From assembly GCA_030158125.1 (NCBI GenBank), contig JAOATL010000004.1:248001-312000 (forward strand): a stretch of DNA of 64,000 nucleotides. The letters run 5' to 3'. The stretch comes from Limnohabitans sp. Lineage in GTDB: Bacteria; Pseudomonadota; Gammaproteobacteria; Burkholderiales; Burkholderiaceae_C. The notes under the pieces are model-generated. The model worked only from the letters and a program-made list of their open reading frames with translations. It made no database searches and was not told the origin of the DNA. A program made the position numbers and the translations under genes. This document shows, piece after piece, positions 34,948 through 43,417 of this stretch. Every line of letters starts with the position of its first letter. The first letter of the stretch is position 1.

Positions 34948-37900
34948 ATGTCTATCCACGTCGCACTGCATCACGTTACGCACTACCGTTACGACCGCCC
35001 CATTCAATTGGGACCTCAAGTCATTCGCTTGCGACCTGCGCCACACAGCCGAAGTCACATCCTGTCGTACAGCTTGAAGGTCGAGCCTGCCGATCACTTC
35101 ATCAATTGGCAACAAGATCCTTTTGCCAATTACCAGGCACGCTTGGTCTTTCCCAACAAAACCACCGAGTTCAAAGTGACGGTGGACTTGGTCACCGAGA
35201 TGGCCGTCTTCAACCCCTTTGACTTTTTCTTAGAACCCAGCGCTGAACACGTGCCATTGACGTATACACCAGCGCTCAAAGAAGAACTCAGCAGTTATTT
35301 GGAAAAGTTGCCCCGCACGCCGCTGTTCAAAAAATACCTCAATTCACTCGACAGAAGCCGTCAAAGAACCATTGATTTTTTGGTGCAGATCAACCAAAGG
35401 ATCTACCAGGACATCAACTACCTGATTCGCATGGAACCGGGTGTTCAAACACCCGACGAAACTTTGCAACGCCAAAGTGGTTCATGCCGTGACTCCGCTT
35501 GGTTGCTGGTGCAACTCATGCGTCACATGGGCTTGGCAGCACGCTTCGTATCGGGCTACTTGATTCAACTCACGCCCGATGTGAAATCACTCGATGGCCC
35601 TAGCGGCACCGAAGTTGACTTCACAGATTTGCACGCTTGGTGCGAAGTTTATTTGCCGGGTGCTGGTTGGGTTGGCTTGGACCCTACTTCGGGTCTGCTT
35701 GCCGGTGAAGGCCACATTCCTCTGGCATGCACGCCACAGCCCTCTGGCGCAGCGCCCATCGAGGGCTTGATGGACGAAGCCGAAGTTGAATTCAGCCACG
35801 AGATGGCCATCACGCGCATTCACGAATCACCCCGCGTCACAAAACCCTATACCGAAGCGCAATGGGCAGGCGTATTGTCGCTGGGTGAACAAGTTGACCA
35901 ACAATTGCTAGCGGGCGATGTGCGCCTGACGATGGGCGGCGAGCCTACCTTTGTGGCCACAGAAAATCGTGATGCGGCAGAATGGAACACTGACGCCTTG
36001 GGGCCGACCAAACGCGGCTTGGCCACAGAATTAGTCCACAAACTGCGTCAGCAATACGGCCAAGGCGGGTTTCTGCATTTTGGCCAAGGCAAGTGGTATC
36101 CCGGCGAACAACTACCGCGTTGGGCGCTGAGCATTTATTGGCGTACGGACGGTCAGCCTTGCTGGCAAGACCCCGCGTTGTTTGCAGATGAGCAGGAAGC
36201 GCATCACTACACGCCGCTGGATGCCAAACGCTTTTTGGCCGGTTTGGCTTCTGAACTGGGCGTGTCGACAGCGTACATCATGCCAGGCTACGAGGACACC
36301 TGGTACTACCTCTGGCGTGAGCGGCGTTTGCCAGTCAATGTCGACCCCTTCGATTCGCGGCTGGACGATGCATTAGAGCGCGCGCGACTGCACCGCGTTT
36401 TCTCGCAAGGGCTGGACCGTGAGGTGGGCTACCTCATGCCATTGCAAGCGCTAGACCCCCTTGAAGAAACACAAGTCAGCAGTGCTTGGCAAAGTGGCCC
36501 CTGGTTTGTACGCGACGAGCGTCTGTACCTCATGCCTGGCGACTCCGCCATGGGTTGGCGCTTGCCGTTGGATGCCTTGCCATGGTCCGCGCCCACAGAC
36601 CGCCACACGTTGATTGACCAGGACCCTTATGCACCGCGCAGTCCGCTGGGCAACAGCGTGTCAGCGCCGATGCTTCAACCTAGGCATTTCAACGATGCTG
36701 TCAAGCCAGCACGCCAGGCAGCGTTCAATACCTCCAACCCTGCGCAGGCCTGCGACAAAGCACCCGCACGATTGAGCTCCGACACGCGCACTGTGCGCAC
36801 AGCCTTGTGCGTCGAGATACGAGATCCGCGCCGCGCCAATGGCCCCATTGCATTAGAGGACGCCCAAACGGATGCAGATTTACAAGGCGTCTTGTATGTG
36901 TTCATGCCACCGCTGGCTCGCCTAGAGGACTACTTGAATTTGTTGTGCGCTGTTGAAAAAACAGCCCAACAACTTCAAATGAAAATTGTATTGGAAGGCT
37001 ATCCCGCGCCGCGCGACCCGCGCTTGAAGTTGCTGCAAGTGACGCCCGATCCTGGTGTGATTGAAGTCAATATTCACCCCGCCAGCAATTGGCAAGAAGT
37101 GGTGCAACACACCGAGTTTCTCTATCAAGCTGCTTTTGAAACGCGCTTGAGTGCAGAGAAGTTCATGACCGACGGCCGTCACACCGGCACAGGCGGTGGC
37201 AACCACGTGGTGATGGGCGGCGCAACACCGCAAGACAGCCCCTTCTTGCGCCGACCTGAGGTGTTGGCCAGCCTGTTGCTGTATTGGCACAACCATCCCA
37301 GTCTCAGCTACCTTTTCAGCGGCATGTTCATTGGCCCCACCAGCCAAGCGCCCCGCGTGGACGAGGCACGCAATGATCAGGTGTATGAGTTGGAAATTGC
37401 ACTGCGCGAGATTGCACGTAACCGACAAATTCATGGGCAAAGCATGCCGCCGTGGTTGGTCGATCGCAGCCTGCGAAACATCTTGGTAGACATGACAGGC
37501 AACACTCACCGCAGCGAGTTTTGCATCGACAAAATGTACTCACCCGACTCCGCGACGGGTCGTTTGGGCTTGCTTGAATTGCGTGCGTTTGAGATGCCAC
37601 CCCATGCACGCATGAGCGTGGTTCAGCAGTTGTTGTTGCGCGCCTTGGTGGCCCGATTCTGGGATGAGTCCTATACCGCCCCAGTCACACGATGGGGCAC
37701 CACACTGCACGACCGGTTCATGCTGCCAACGTTTGTCAAAATGGATTTTGACGATGTGCTCACGGAGTTGGGTGATGCAGGATTTCATTTTGATCCCGCA
37801 TGGTTTGCACCGCACTTTGAGTTCAGATTCCCACGTGTTGGCGAGTTTTGCGTTGATGCCATTCAAGTCACTCTTCGAAATGCCTTGGAGCCTTGGCACG

Positions 37901-38382
37901 TCATGGGCGAGGAAAGTTCGTCGAGTGGCACAGCGCGCTATGTCGACTCATCCTTGGAGCGACTGGAAGTTCATGTGACGGGCCTCAATCCCAGCCGTTA
38001 CAGCGTCACTGTCAATGGACAAGCTTTGCCCCTACAGCCCACCGGCACAGCGGGCGAGTTCGTGGCCAGCGTACGCTACAAAGCTTGGAATCCGCCCTCT
38101 TCTTTGCACCCTGGCATTGGCGTGCATGCCCCCCTCACATTGGATGTTCTGGACACATGGATGAAACGCTCAATAGGTGGTGCGCAATACCACGTGGCGC
38201 ATCCTGGCGGCCGCAGTTACGACACACTGCCAGTCAATGCGTATGAAGCTGAAAGCCGTCGTTTGGCCCGATTCTTTCGGATGGGCCACTCGCCAGGCCG
38301 CATGACCATGCCACCGGCCAACCTTGAATTGGCTGCCAGCCCAGAATTTCCATTCACATTGGACCTGCGCAGGGTCAGATGA
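34948..38382 (+). CDS. Large transglutaminase-like protein with DUF2126 C-terminus
   Basis: An 1144-residue protein. The N-terminal 300 residues are a transglutaminase-like cysteine-protease fold with an intact catalytic triad: Cys180 in GSCRDSAWLL, His229 in DLHAWCEVY and Asp245 in LDPTSG. The remaining about 800 residues form the DUF2126 region, which includes LTMGGEPTFVATENRDAAEWN and TGGGNHVVMGGATPQDSPFLRRP; DUF2126 is regarded as related to glutamine-synthetase-like ligases. No signal peptide is seen. The ATG at 34948 fits the family start MSIHVALHHVTHYRYDR. It heads a tight operon with an ATP-grasp/alpha-E fusion and a second transglutaminase. Confidence 0.9.
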   Translation: MSIHVALHHVTHYRYDRPIQLGPQVIRLRPAPHSRSHILSYSLKVEPADHFINWQQDPFANYQARLVFPNKTTEFKVTVDLVTEMAVFNPFDFFLEPSAEHVPLTYTPALKEELSSYLEKLPRTPLFKKYLNSLDRSRQRTIDFLVQINQRIYQDINYLIRMEPGVQTPDETLQRQSGSCRDSAWLLVQLMRHMGLAARFVSGYLIQLTPDVKSLDGPSGTEVDFTDLHAWCEVYLPGAGWVGLDPTSGLLAGEGHIPLACTPQPSGAAPIEGLMDEAEVEFSHEMAITRIHESPRVTKPYTEAQWAGVLSLGEQVDQQLLAGDVRLTMGGEPTFVATENRDAAEWNTDALGPTKRGLATELVHKLRQQYGQGGFLHFGQGKWYPGEQLPRWALSIYWRTDGQPCWQDPALFADEQEAHHYTPLDAKRFLAGLASELGVSTAYIMPGYEDTWYYLWRERRLPVNVDPFDSRLDDALERARLHRVFSQGLDREVGYLMPLQALDPLEETQVSSAWQSGPWFVRDERLYLMPGDSAMGWRLPLDALPWSAPTDRHTLIDQDPYAPRSPLGNSVSAPMLQPRHFNDAVKPARQAAFNTSNPAQACDKAPARLSSDTRTVRTALCVEIRDPRRANGPIALEDAQTDADLQGVLYVFMPPLARLEDYLNLLCAVEKTAQQLQMKIVLEGYPAPRDPRLKLLQVTPDPGVIEVNIHPASNWQEVVQHTEFLYQAAFETRLSAEKFMTDGRHTGTGGGNHVVMGGATPQDSPFLRRPEVLASLLLYWHNHPSLSYLFSGMFIGPTSQAPRVDEARNDQVYELEIALREIARNRQIHGQSMPPWLVDRSLRNILVDMTGNTHRSEFCIDKMYSPDSATGRLGLLELRAFEMPPHARMSVVQQLLLRALVARFWDESYTAPVTRWGTTLHDRFMLPTFVKMDFDDVLTELGDAGFHFDPAWFAPHFEFRFPRVGEFCVDAIQVTLRNALEPWHVMGEESSSSGTARYVDSSLERLEVHVTGLNPSRYSVTVNGQALPLQPTGTAGEFVASVRYKAWNPPSSLHPGIGVHAPLTLDVLDTWMKRSIGGAQYHVAHPGGRSYDTLPVNAYEAESRRLARFFRMGHSPGRMTMPPANLELAASPEFPFTLDLRRVR

Positions 38383-38400
38383 GGTGACAATTGACGCATT

Positions 38401-41055
38401 GTGGAATTTAACAACAACAGCTCTTCCGCCAGTGCTCAAGGCACGCCCTTAGCCATCGACGCCATGGCCGTGGCGCAAGCCCTTGTTCGAGACATCGTGC
38501 GTGACATCGATGTGCCCCCCATGGGTCACTGGGATGAGCTGCGCGGTGATGTGAGCAAAACGTCCGACGTTCCCAAACACTTGTCTGCGGCAAAACAAAC
38601 GGCCACCGCGCATTGGGCTGAATTTTTATCGCATCTAGGTGCTTCAGGCATTGAAAGCTTGCCTGCACGCCATGAGGCCATGATGCGACAAGTTCGCGAC
38701 AACGGCATGACCTACAACGTCTATGCCAATGCAGACCAACCACAGCGCCCTTGGTCGCTGGATTTGCTGCCGCTGATTTTGTCGCCGCAAGACTGGTCGC
38801 AAATTCAAACTGGCGTGGTGCAACGCATGCGCCTGTTGGAAGGCATCATGTCCGATGTTTACGGCATGCAGCATCTTTTAAAACAAGGCGCTGTTCCCTA
38901 CGCCCTGGTCCAAGGGCATCCCGGCTATTTGCACGCCATGCAAGGCAGCGCGCCAGTAGGCGGTCGGCATTTGAACTTGGCTGCGTTTGACTTGGTCAAA
39001 GGCCCAGATGGTTGCTGGTGGCTTTTGTCCCAAAGAACACAAGCACCGTCGGGTTTGGGCTATCTCCTTGAAAACCGGCAAATCATTTCTAACCAATTTT
39101 CACGAGCCTTTGAAGCCATGCCTGTGAGGGCCTTGGCCGAGTCCTATCGCTCGTTTGTCAACGCACTCAAGTTGCGTACATCGGCTGGCATGCAAGCGCA
39201 CATTGCCCTGCTCACGCCAGGCCCTTACAACGAAACTTATTTTGAACAAGCTTACCTCGCACGCTACCTCGGCCTCACGTTGGTACAGGGCAATGACTTG
39301 TTGGTGCGCGACGAAAAGCTTTACCTGAAAACCCTTGAAGGCTTGCAGCCCGTTCACGGCTTGCTCAAGCGCGTTGACGACGATTGGTTAGACCCGTTAG
39401 AGCTGCGCGCAGAATCCACACTGGGAATTCCAGGTTTGTTGCAAGCCGTTCGCGCTGGCAATGTCTTGGTGGCCAACACACCGGGCTCAGGTTTCTTAGA
39501 GTCCAACGCACTCTTAGGCTTTTTGCCGCAACTGTCACGCACGCTGTTGCAAGAAGAATTGTTGTTGCCTGCCATTCCCAGTTGGTGGTGCGGCGAGCAA
39601 GCGGCCATGCATGATGTCTTGCCGCGCTTGCAAGAATGCGTCATCAAACCCACCTACCCTTACACCCCTGACCGCACCAGCTTTGAGCCCGTCATGGGGC
39701 ATCGCCTCGATTGGCGTGGGCTAGAGGAATGGCGCACCCGCATTCAAAATGATCCTGAAGCACACACGGTTCAAAGCTTCATCCCTTTGTCGCACACACC
39801 CACGTTTGCCAACCTGCGGTCCATGCCCTCTCGGCCTGCCATTTTGCGCGTCTTTGTGCTCGCCAACGAAGAAGGTGGTTGGCAAGTGTTGCCAGGCGGC
39901 TTGGCCAGGTTGGGCACAGACAACGGCATCGCTTCCATGCAACAAGGTGGCAGCAGTGCCGATGTCTGGGTCTTGGGTGATGCATCAAGCAATGCCACGT
40001 TTAGCGCCACAGAACAAGACAGACCGGCGGTGAAAGAAGCTGTGTTTGTGGCCAATTCACAGCGCCATCGCTTGGTCACCAGCCGCGCGGCTGAAAATTT
40101 GTTTTGGATGGGACGCTACTCTGAGCGAACCGAAAACACACTTCGTTTGTCCAAACTGGCACTTAACACGCTGAACAGCGAAGCACAGCACAGCCCGCAA
40201 TTGCTCAATTGGTTGACACAGCTGTGCGTGGTGCATGGTTTGGTGGCACCTGGTGTGGTACAGGCCCAGCATTCAAGACGAGTCTTTGAACGCGCCTTGA
40301 TTGCAGGTTTTTGGGATACCCAACACACCACAGGCGTGGGCTACAACTTGCGCGCCATCAAGCTGGCTGCAGCCGCTGTGCGTGAACGACTTTCACCAGA
40401 GCATTGGACCCTGATCGAGCAAACTGAAAATGCATTTTTTCAACCGCAAGAAAACGATGCGCCGGTGGCCAGCAGCGTGTGGGCTCAGCAGCTCTTAGCA
40501 CGGACCAGCCAACTGATGGCAGCCCTCACTGGCGCCCAAACAGACCGCATGACACGCGATGATGGCTGGCGACTGCTGTCCATTGGACGGCACATTGAGC
40601 GCCTCGATTTTTTGGCACACGCCCTCGCCACAGCCGTCGAAACGCAATGTCTTCAAAATCAAGCTGGCTTTGATGCTGTCTTGGCTTTGTTTGACAGCAC
40701 CATCTCATTTCACGCGCAATACCAACAAAGCCGCACCTTGGGTGCACTCTTAGAGTTGCTACTGACCCACACCGACAACCCGCGCGCCTTAGGTTGGGTG
40801 GCTCAAACTTTGCGCGGCCGATTGGCAAAAATGGGTCACCTGGCCAATGGTGCGACGGAAGAAATGTCGCACAAAATTCCAAAGCTTTCCGAGCTTGATT
40901 TCCAATCGCTATCGACCGATGGCCTTCACCCAACGCCTGAACTGCTGTCCTTGTTGCGCCAATGTCGAGAGACCGCCAGAACAGTGTCTGATCAGCTGAA
41001 CAGTTTGTTTTTCTCACACAGCGATGAATCACAGCAAAGCGTGGGGGCCAGCTAA
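38401..41055 (+). CDS. Circularly permuted ATP-grasp / alpha-E fusion protein
   Basis: An 884-residue protein that joins the two functions encoded separately at 30711-32162 and 29627-30661. Residues about 90-520 are the ATP-grasp part (NGMTYNVYANADQPQRPWSL, VKGPDGCWWLL, LLENRQIISNQFSRAF). Residues about 558-870 are the alpha-E part, beginning VTSRAAENLFWMGRYSERTE. The GTG at 38401 is used as start; GAGGTGA upstream supports it, although it lies a little far away (about 13 bases). It starts 18 bp after the DUF2126 gene and ends 18 bp before the next transglutaminase, so the three are surely co-transcribed. Confidence 0.9.
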   Translation: MEFNNNSSSASAQGTPLAIDAMAVAQALVRDIVRDIDVPPMGHWDELRGDVSKTSDVPKHLSAAKQTATAHWAEFLSHLGASGIESLPARHEAMMRQVRDNGMTYNVYANADQPQRPWSLDLLPLILSPQDWSQIQTGVVQRMRLLEGIMSDVYGMQHLLKQGAVPYALVQGHPGYLHAMQGSAPVGGRHLNLAAFDLVKGPDGCWWLLSQRTQAPSGLGYLLENRQIISNQFSRAFEAMPVRALAESYRSFVNALKLRTSAGMQAHIALLTPGPYNETYFEQAYLARYLGLTLVQGNDLLVRDEKLYLKTLEGLQPVHGLLKRVDDDWLDPLELRAESTLGIPGLLQAVRAGNVLVANTPGSGFLESNALLGFLPQLSRTLLQEELLLPAIPSWWCGEQAAMHDVLPRLQECVIKPTYPYTPDRTSFEPVMGHRLDWRGLEEWRTRIQNDPEAHTVQSFIPLSHTPTFANLRSMPSRPAILRVFVLANEEGGWQVLPGGLARLGTDNGIASMQQGGSSADVWVLGDASSNATFSATEQDRPAVKEAVFVANSQRHRLVTSRAAENLFWMGRYSERTENTLRLSKLALNTLNSEAQHSPQLLNWLTQLCVVHGLVAPGVVQAQHSRRVFERALIAGFWDTQHTTGVGYNLRAIKLAAAAVRERLSPEHWTLIEQTENAFFQPQENDAPVASSVWAQQLLARTSQLMAALTGAQTDRMTRDDGWRLLSIGRHIERLDFLAHALATAVETQCLQNQAGFDAVLALFDSTISFHAQYQQSRTLGALLELLLTHTDNPRALGWVAQTLRGRLAKMGHLANGATEEMSHKIPKLSELDFQSLSTDGLHPTPELLSLLRQCRETARTVSDQLNSLFFSHSDESQQSVGAS

Positions 41056-41073
41056 AAAGCCACGGCCAAAGAC

Positions 41074-41997
41074 ATGAAGCTTCGCATCACCCACAACACG
41101 CATTACAGCTACACCCCCATGGTGGTGACAGCGCAACATGTGGCGCATCTAGAGCCGGTGAACACACCTTGCCAGATTTGCCTTTTGCACACGCTCAGCA
41201 CGCTGCCTCAAGCGCACAAAATCAGCCGCCATCAAGATGCGTTTGGCAACCACCGCTCTTACTGGTCTCTGCCTGCCGCACACAGCACACTGCAAGTCAA
41301 CGCACAGTCGGTCCTTGAAACCTATGCCATGCCGACAGCGCAAATTGCCGAATTGACAGCCTACGCAGGCACGCTCACTTGGGAACAAGCGCAAAAAGCC
41401 TACGCCTTTCAAGCCGGTCAAGCCTGCGATGAAGCCACTGGCTTTGCCTATGCTTCGCACCACGCGCCCATCGACATCGCATTCAAACGCTACGCCCAAA
41501 GCAGCTTCACACCCGGCAGGCACTTGTTGGATGCCGCACATGACTTGATGCACCGCATTCACACAGAATTCAAGTACGAATCTCTGAGCACCGACATCAG
41601 CACCCCGGCCTTGAAAGTCCTGACAGACAAACGTGGTGTTTGCCAAGACTTTGCACATGTCATGCTGGCTTGTTTGCGTAGCATGGGTCTGGCGGCCAGG
41701 TATGTCAGCGGCTATTTGTTGACGGAGCCGCCCCCCGGCCAAGCCAGATTGCTTGGCAGTGATGCGTCTCACGCTTGGGTCTCGCTTCGTGTACCCAACG
41801 TCAAAGCATGCACCAGCACCGAATCTTGGTACGATTTAGATCCCACCAACCACCGGGAAGGCTGGAGCAGCCCTGGCACAGACTATGTGCGCTTGGCTGT
41901 TGGCCGCGATTTTGCAGATGTCTCACCCCTGCGAGGCGTGTTGCAAGGTGGGGCCAACCACACACTGCAAGTCCAAGTGACTGTGGAACCCATTTAA
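41074..41997 (+). CDS. Transglutaminase-like family protein
   Basis: A 307-residue protein with an N-terminal bacterial transglutaminase-like beta domain and a C-terminal papain-like core. The triad is visible: Cys190 in DKRGVCQDFAH, His233 in SDASHAWVSL and Asp255 in YDLDPTNH. It has no signal peptide, so it acts in the cytoplasm. The family may hydrolyse or transfer peptide amide bonds; the target is unknown. It is the third gene of the operon and is followed by ridA after 24 bp. Confidence 0.92.
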   Translation: MKLRITHNTHYSYTPMVVTAQHVAHLEPVNTPCQICLLHTLSTLPQAHKISRHQDAFGNHRSYWSLPAAHSTLQVNAQSVLETYAMPTAQIAELTAYAGTLTWEQAQKAYAFQAGQACDEATGFAYASHHAPIDIAFKRYAQSSFTPGRHLLDAAHDLMHRIHTEFKYESLSTDISTPALKVLTDKRGVCQDFAHVMLACLRSMGLAARYVSGYLLTEPPPGQARLLGSDASHAWVSLRVPNVKACTSTESWYDLDPTNHREGWSSPGTDYVRLAVGRDFADVSPLRGVLQGGANHTLQVQVTVEPI

Positions 41998-42021
41998 TTT
42001 TTCGAAAGTACAGAGCCCATC

Positions 42022-42477
42022 ATGTCCATCTACAAACGCCTCGAAGCACTTCAAATCACATTGCCCCCGGTTGCCACCCCAGCGGCGGCTTATGTGCCTT
42101 TTGTCAAATCAGGGAACTTGGTATTTCTCAGCGGCCACATCTCTAAAAAAGACGGCCAAGTTTGGGCCGGCCAATTGGGCAAGAACATGCACACTGATGA
42201 AGGCAAGTTGGCAGCGCGCGCTGTGGCCATCGATTTGATGGGCACCTTGCAAGCTGCCGTGGGCGACCTTCACAAAATCACTCGCATCGTCAAAGTGATG
42301 AGTTTGGTCAACTCCACACCAGACTTCACCGAGCAACATTTGGTGACCAATGGCTGCAGCGAGTTGCTGGGTCAGGTATTTGGTGATGCGGGCGTGCATG
42401 CGCGCAGTGCTTTCGGCGTCGCGCAATTGCCCATGGGTGCCTGTGTCGAAATTGAGTTGATTGCAGAACTGGCTTGA
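42022..42477 (+). CDS. RidA family protein (YjgF/UK114)
   Basis: Small trimeric enzyme (151 residues) of the Rid family, which hydrolyses reactive enamine and imine intermediates such as 2-aminoacrylate. VPFVKSGNLVFLSGHISKKD near the N-terminus and FGDAGVHARSAFGVAQLPMGACVEIE at the C-terminus are typical, with the conserved Arg in HARSAFG and the Glu/Val pair after it. It follows the second transglutaminase gene by 24 bp and may be co-transcribed with that operon, although a metabolic link is not obvious. No strong ribosome-binding site is seen. Confidence 0.9.
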   Translation: MSIYKRLEALQITLPPVATPAAAYVPFVKSGNLVFLSGHISKKDGQVWAGQLGKNMHTDEGKLAARAVAIDLMGTLQAAVGDLHKITRIVKVMSLVNSTPDFTEQHLVTNGCSELLGQVFGDAGVHARSAFGVAQLPMGACVEIELIAELA

Positions 42478-42718
42478 AGAAGGGGATGGGAGGCTCTGCC
42501 CCCGCCTAAACTTCTAGATTCAACAAATTTGCCACATTGTTAATCCATGCAAGCACTTGGCAAGACAATGCAAAAATTGAAGCTTTGAGAGGGGAAATGC
42601 AGATTTTTCGTGAATATGTATATCTTTTATGTAAATTATTAGTTACAAGATACGCATAAATGTATACAAAAAGAATTACTATGAATTCTTAAGTCAACAT
42701 TTAACAAGGAAATCTGTC
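42478..42718. other. AT-rich intergenic stretch upstream of an orphan response regulator
   Basis: These 241 bp contain no gene I can support. From about 42520 to 42700 the base composition is clearly richer in A and T than the rest of the window. There are runs such as TATGTATATC (near 42616) and ATGTATAC (near 42660) that recur as loose direct repeats and offer several -10-like hexamers. An AAGGA ribosome-binding site lies at 42706-42710. Confidence 0.6.
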
Positions 42719-43408
42719 ATGAAACCACTCTGCGTCAGCTTCGTTGAGCAAGACCCCCAATTGGCAGAACAAGTGCTCATGCACCTGAACAACACGGGCA
42801 TGCAGGGCTTTCATTGCAAACATCCAGATGAATTGGCGCAACAGAATTCCCAAACGCAATGTGACGTCTTGATATTGGATGCTGTCACGCTGGGTGAACA
42901 ATGCCACACAATGGCCGCACAATGGGCCAAACACCCGGAGCTTCGAGTCATCATGGTGGCGCCAGCCGCACAACCTGAAGAGCGAATCGCAGCCATTGCG
43001 GCCGGTGCTGACGTGTGCATCAGCAAACCCTTCAATCCGATTGAGCTGATTGCCATCATCCAACGCTTGGCCGCCAGACTGCCCAGAACACTCCAAAAAG
43101 CTTGGACCATTGACCCGATGCGGTCTTTGATCACGGGCCCAAGCAACAACGCCATATGCCTCACAGCCATGGAGACTGTTCTTCTCACGCAGTTGGCCAT
43201 GGCCCCACAACAAGCCTTGCGCAGCGATGCCCTTGAAATGGCCATCTGGGGGCTTTCAGACTTTTACAACAACAAGCGTTTGCAAGTGTGTGTGTCTCGC
43301 CTGCGCAAAAAACTCACGCACCGTCACGGGCCCGAAGAGCTGCTGGCAACTTGCTGGCGTTCAACGTATCAGTTTGTACCTCGCATGCACTTTGCGCCCA
43401 AACACTGA
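42719..43408 (+). CDS. Orphan response regulator with winged-helix C-terminal domain
   Basis: The 229-residue protein has an N-terminal receiver-like domain with acidic residues Glu10/Asp12, phospho-acceptor Asp54 (LILDAVTLG) and Lys103 (ISKPFN). A C-terminal OmpR-type winged helix follows (about 130-225), with RSDALEMAIWG and NNKRLQVCVSRLRKKL. The position after beta-strand 4 that normally holds Thr or Ser is Ala81, which may weaken phosphorylation-dependent switching. No histidine kinase gene is adjacent. AAGGA lies 8 bases before the ATG. It converges on parC with 9 bp between stops. Target genes are unknown. Confidence 0.85.
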   Translation: MKPLCVSFVEQDPQLAEQVLMHLNNTGMQGFHCKHPDELAQQNSQTQCDVLILDAVTLGEQCHTMAAQWAKHPELRVIMVAPAAQPEERIAAIAAGADVCISKPFNPIELIAIIQRLAARLPRTLQKAWTIDPMRSLITGPSNNAICLTAMETVLLTQLAMAPQQALRSDALEMAIWGLSDFYNNKRLQVCVSRLRKKLTHRHGPEELLATCWRSTYQFVPRMHFAPKH

Positions 43409-43417
43409 ACCTGAGGT

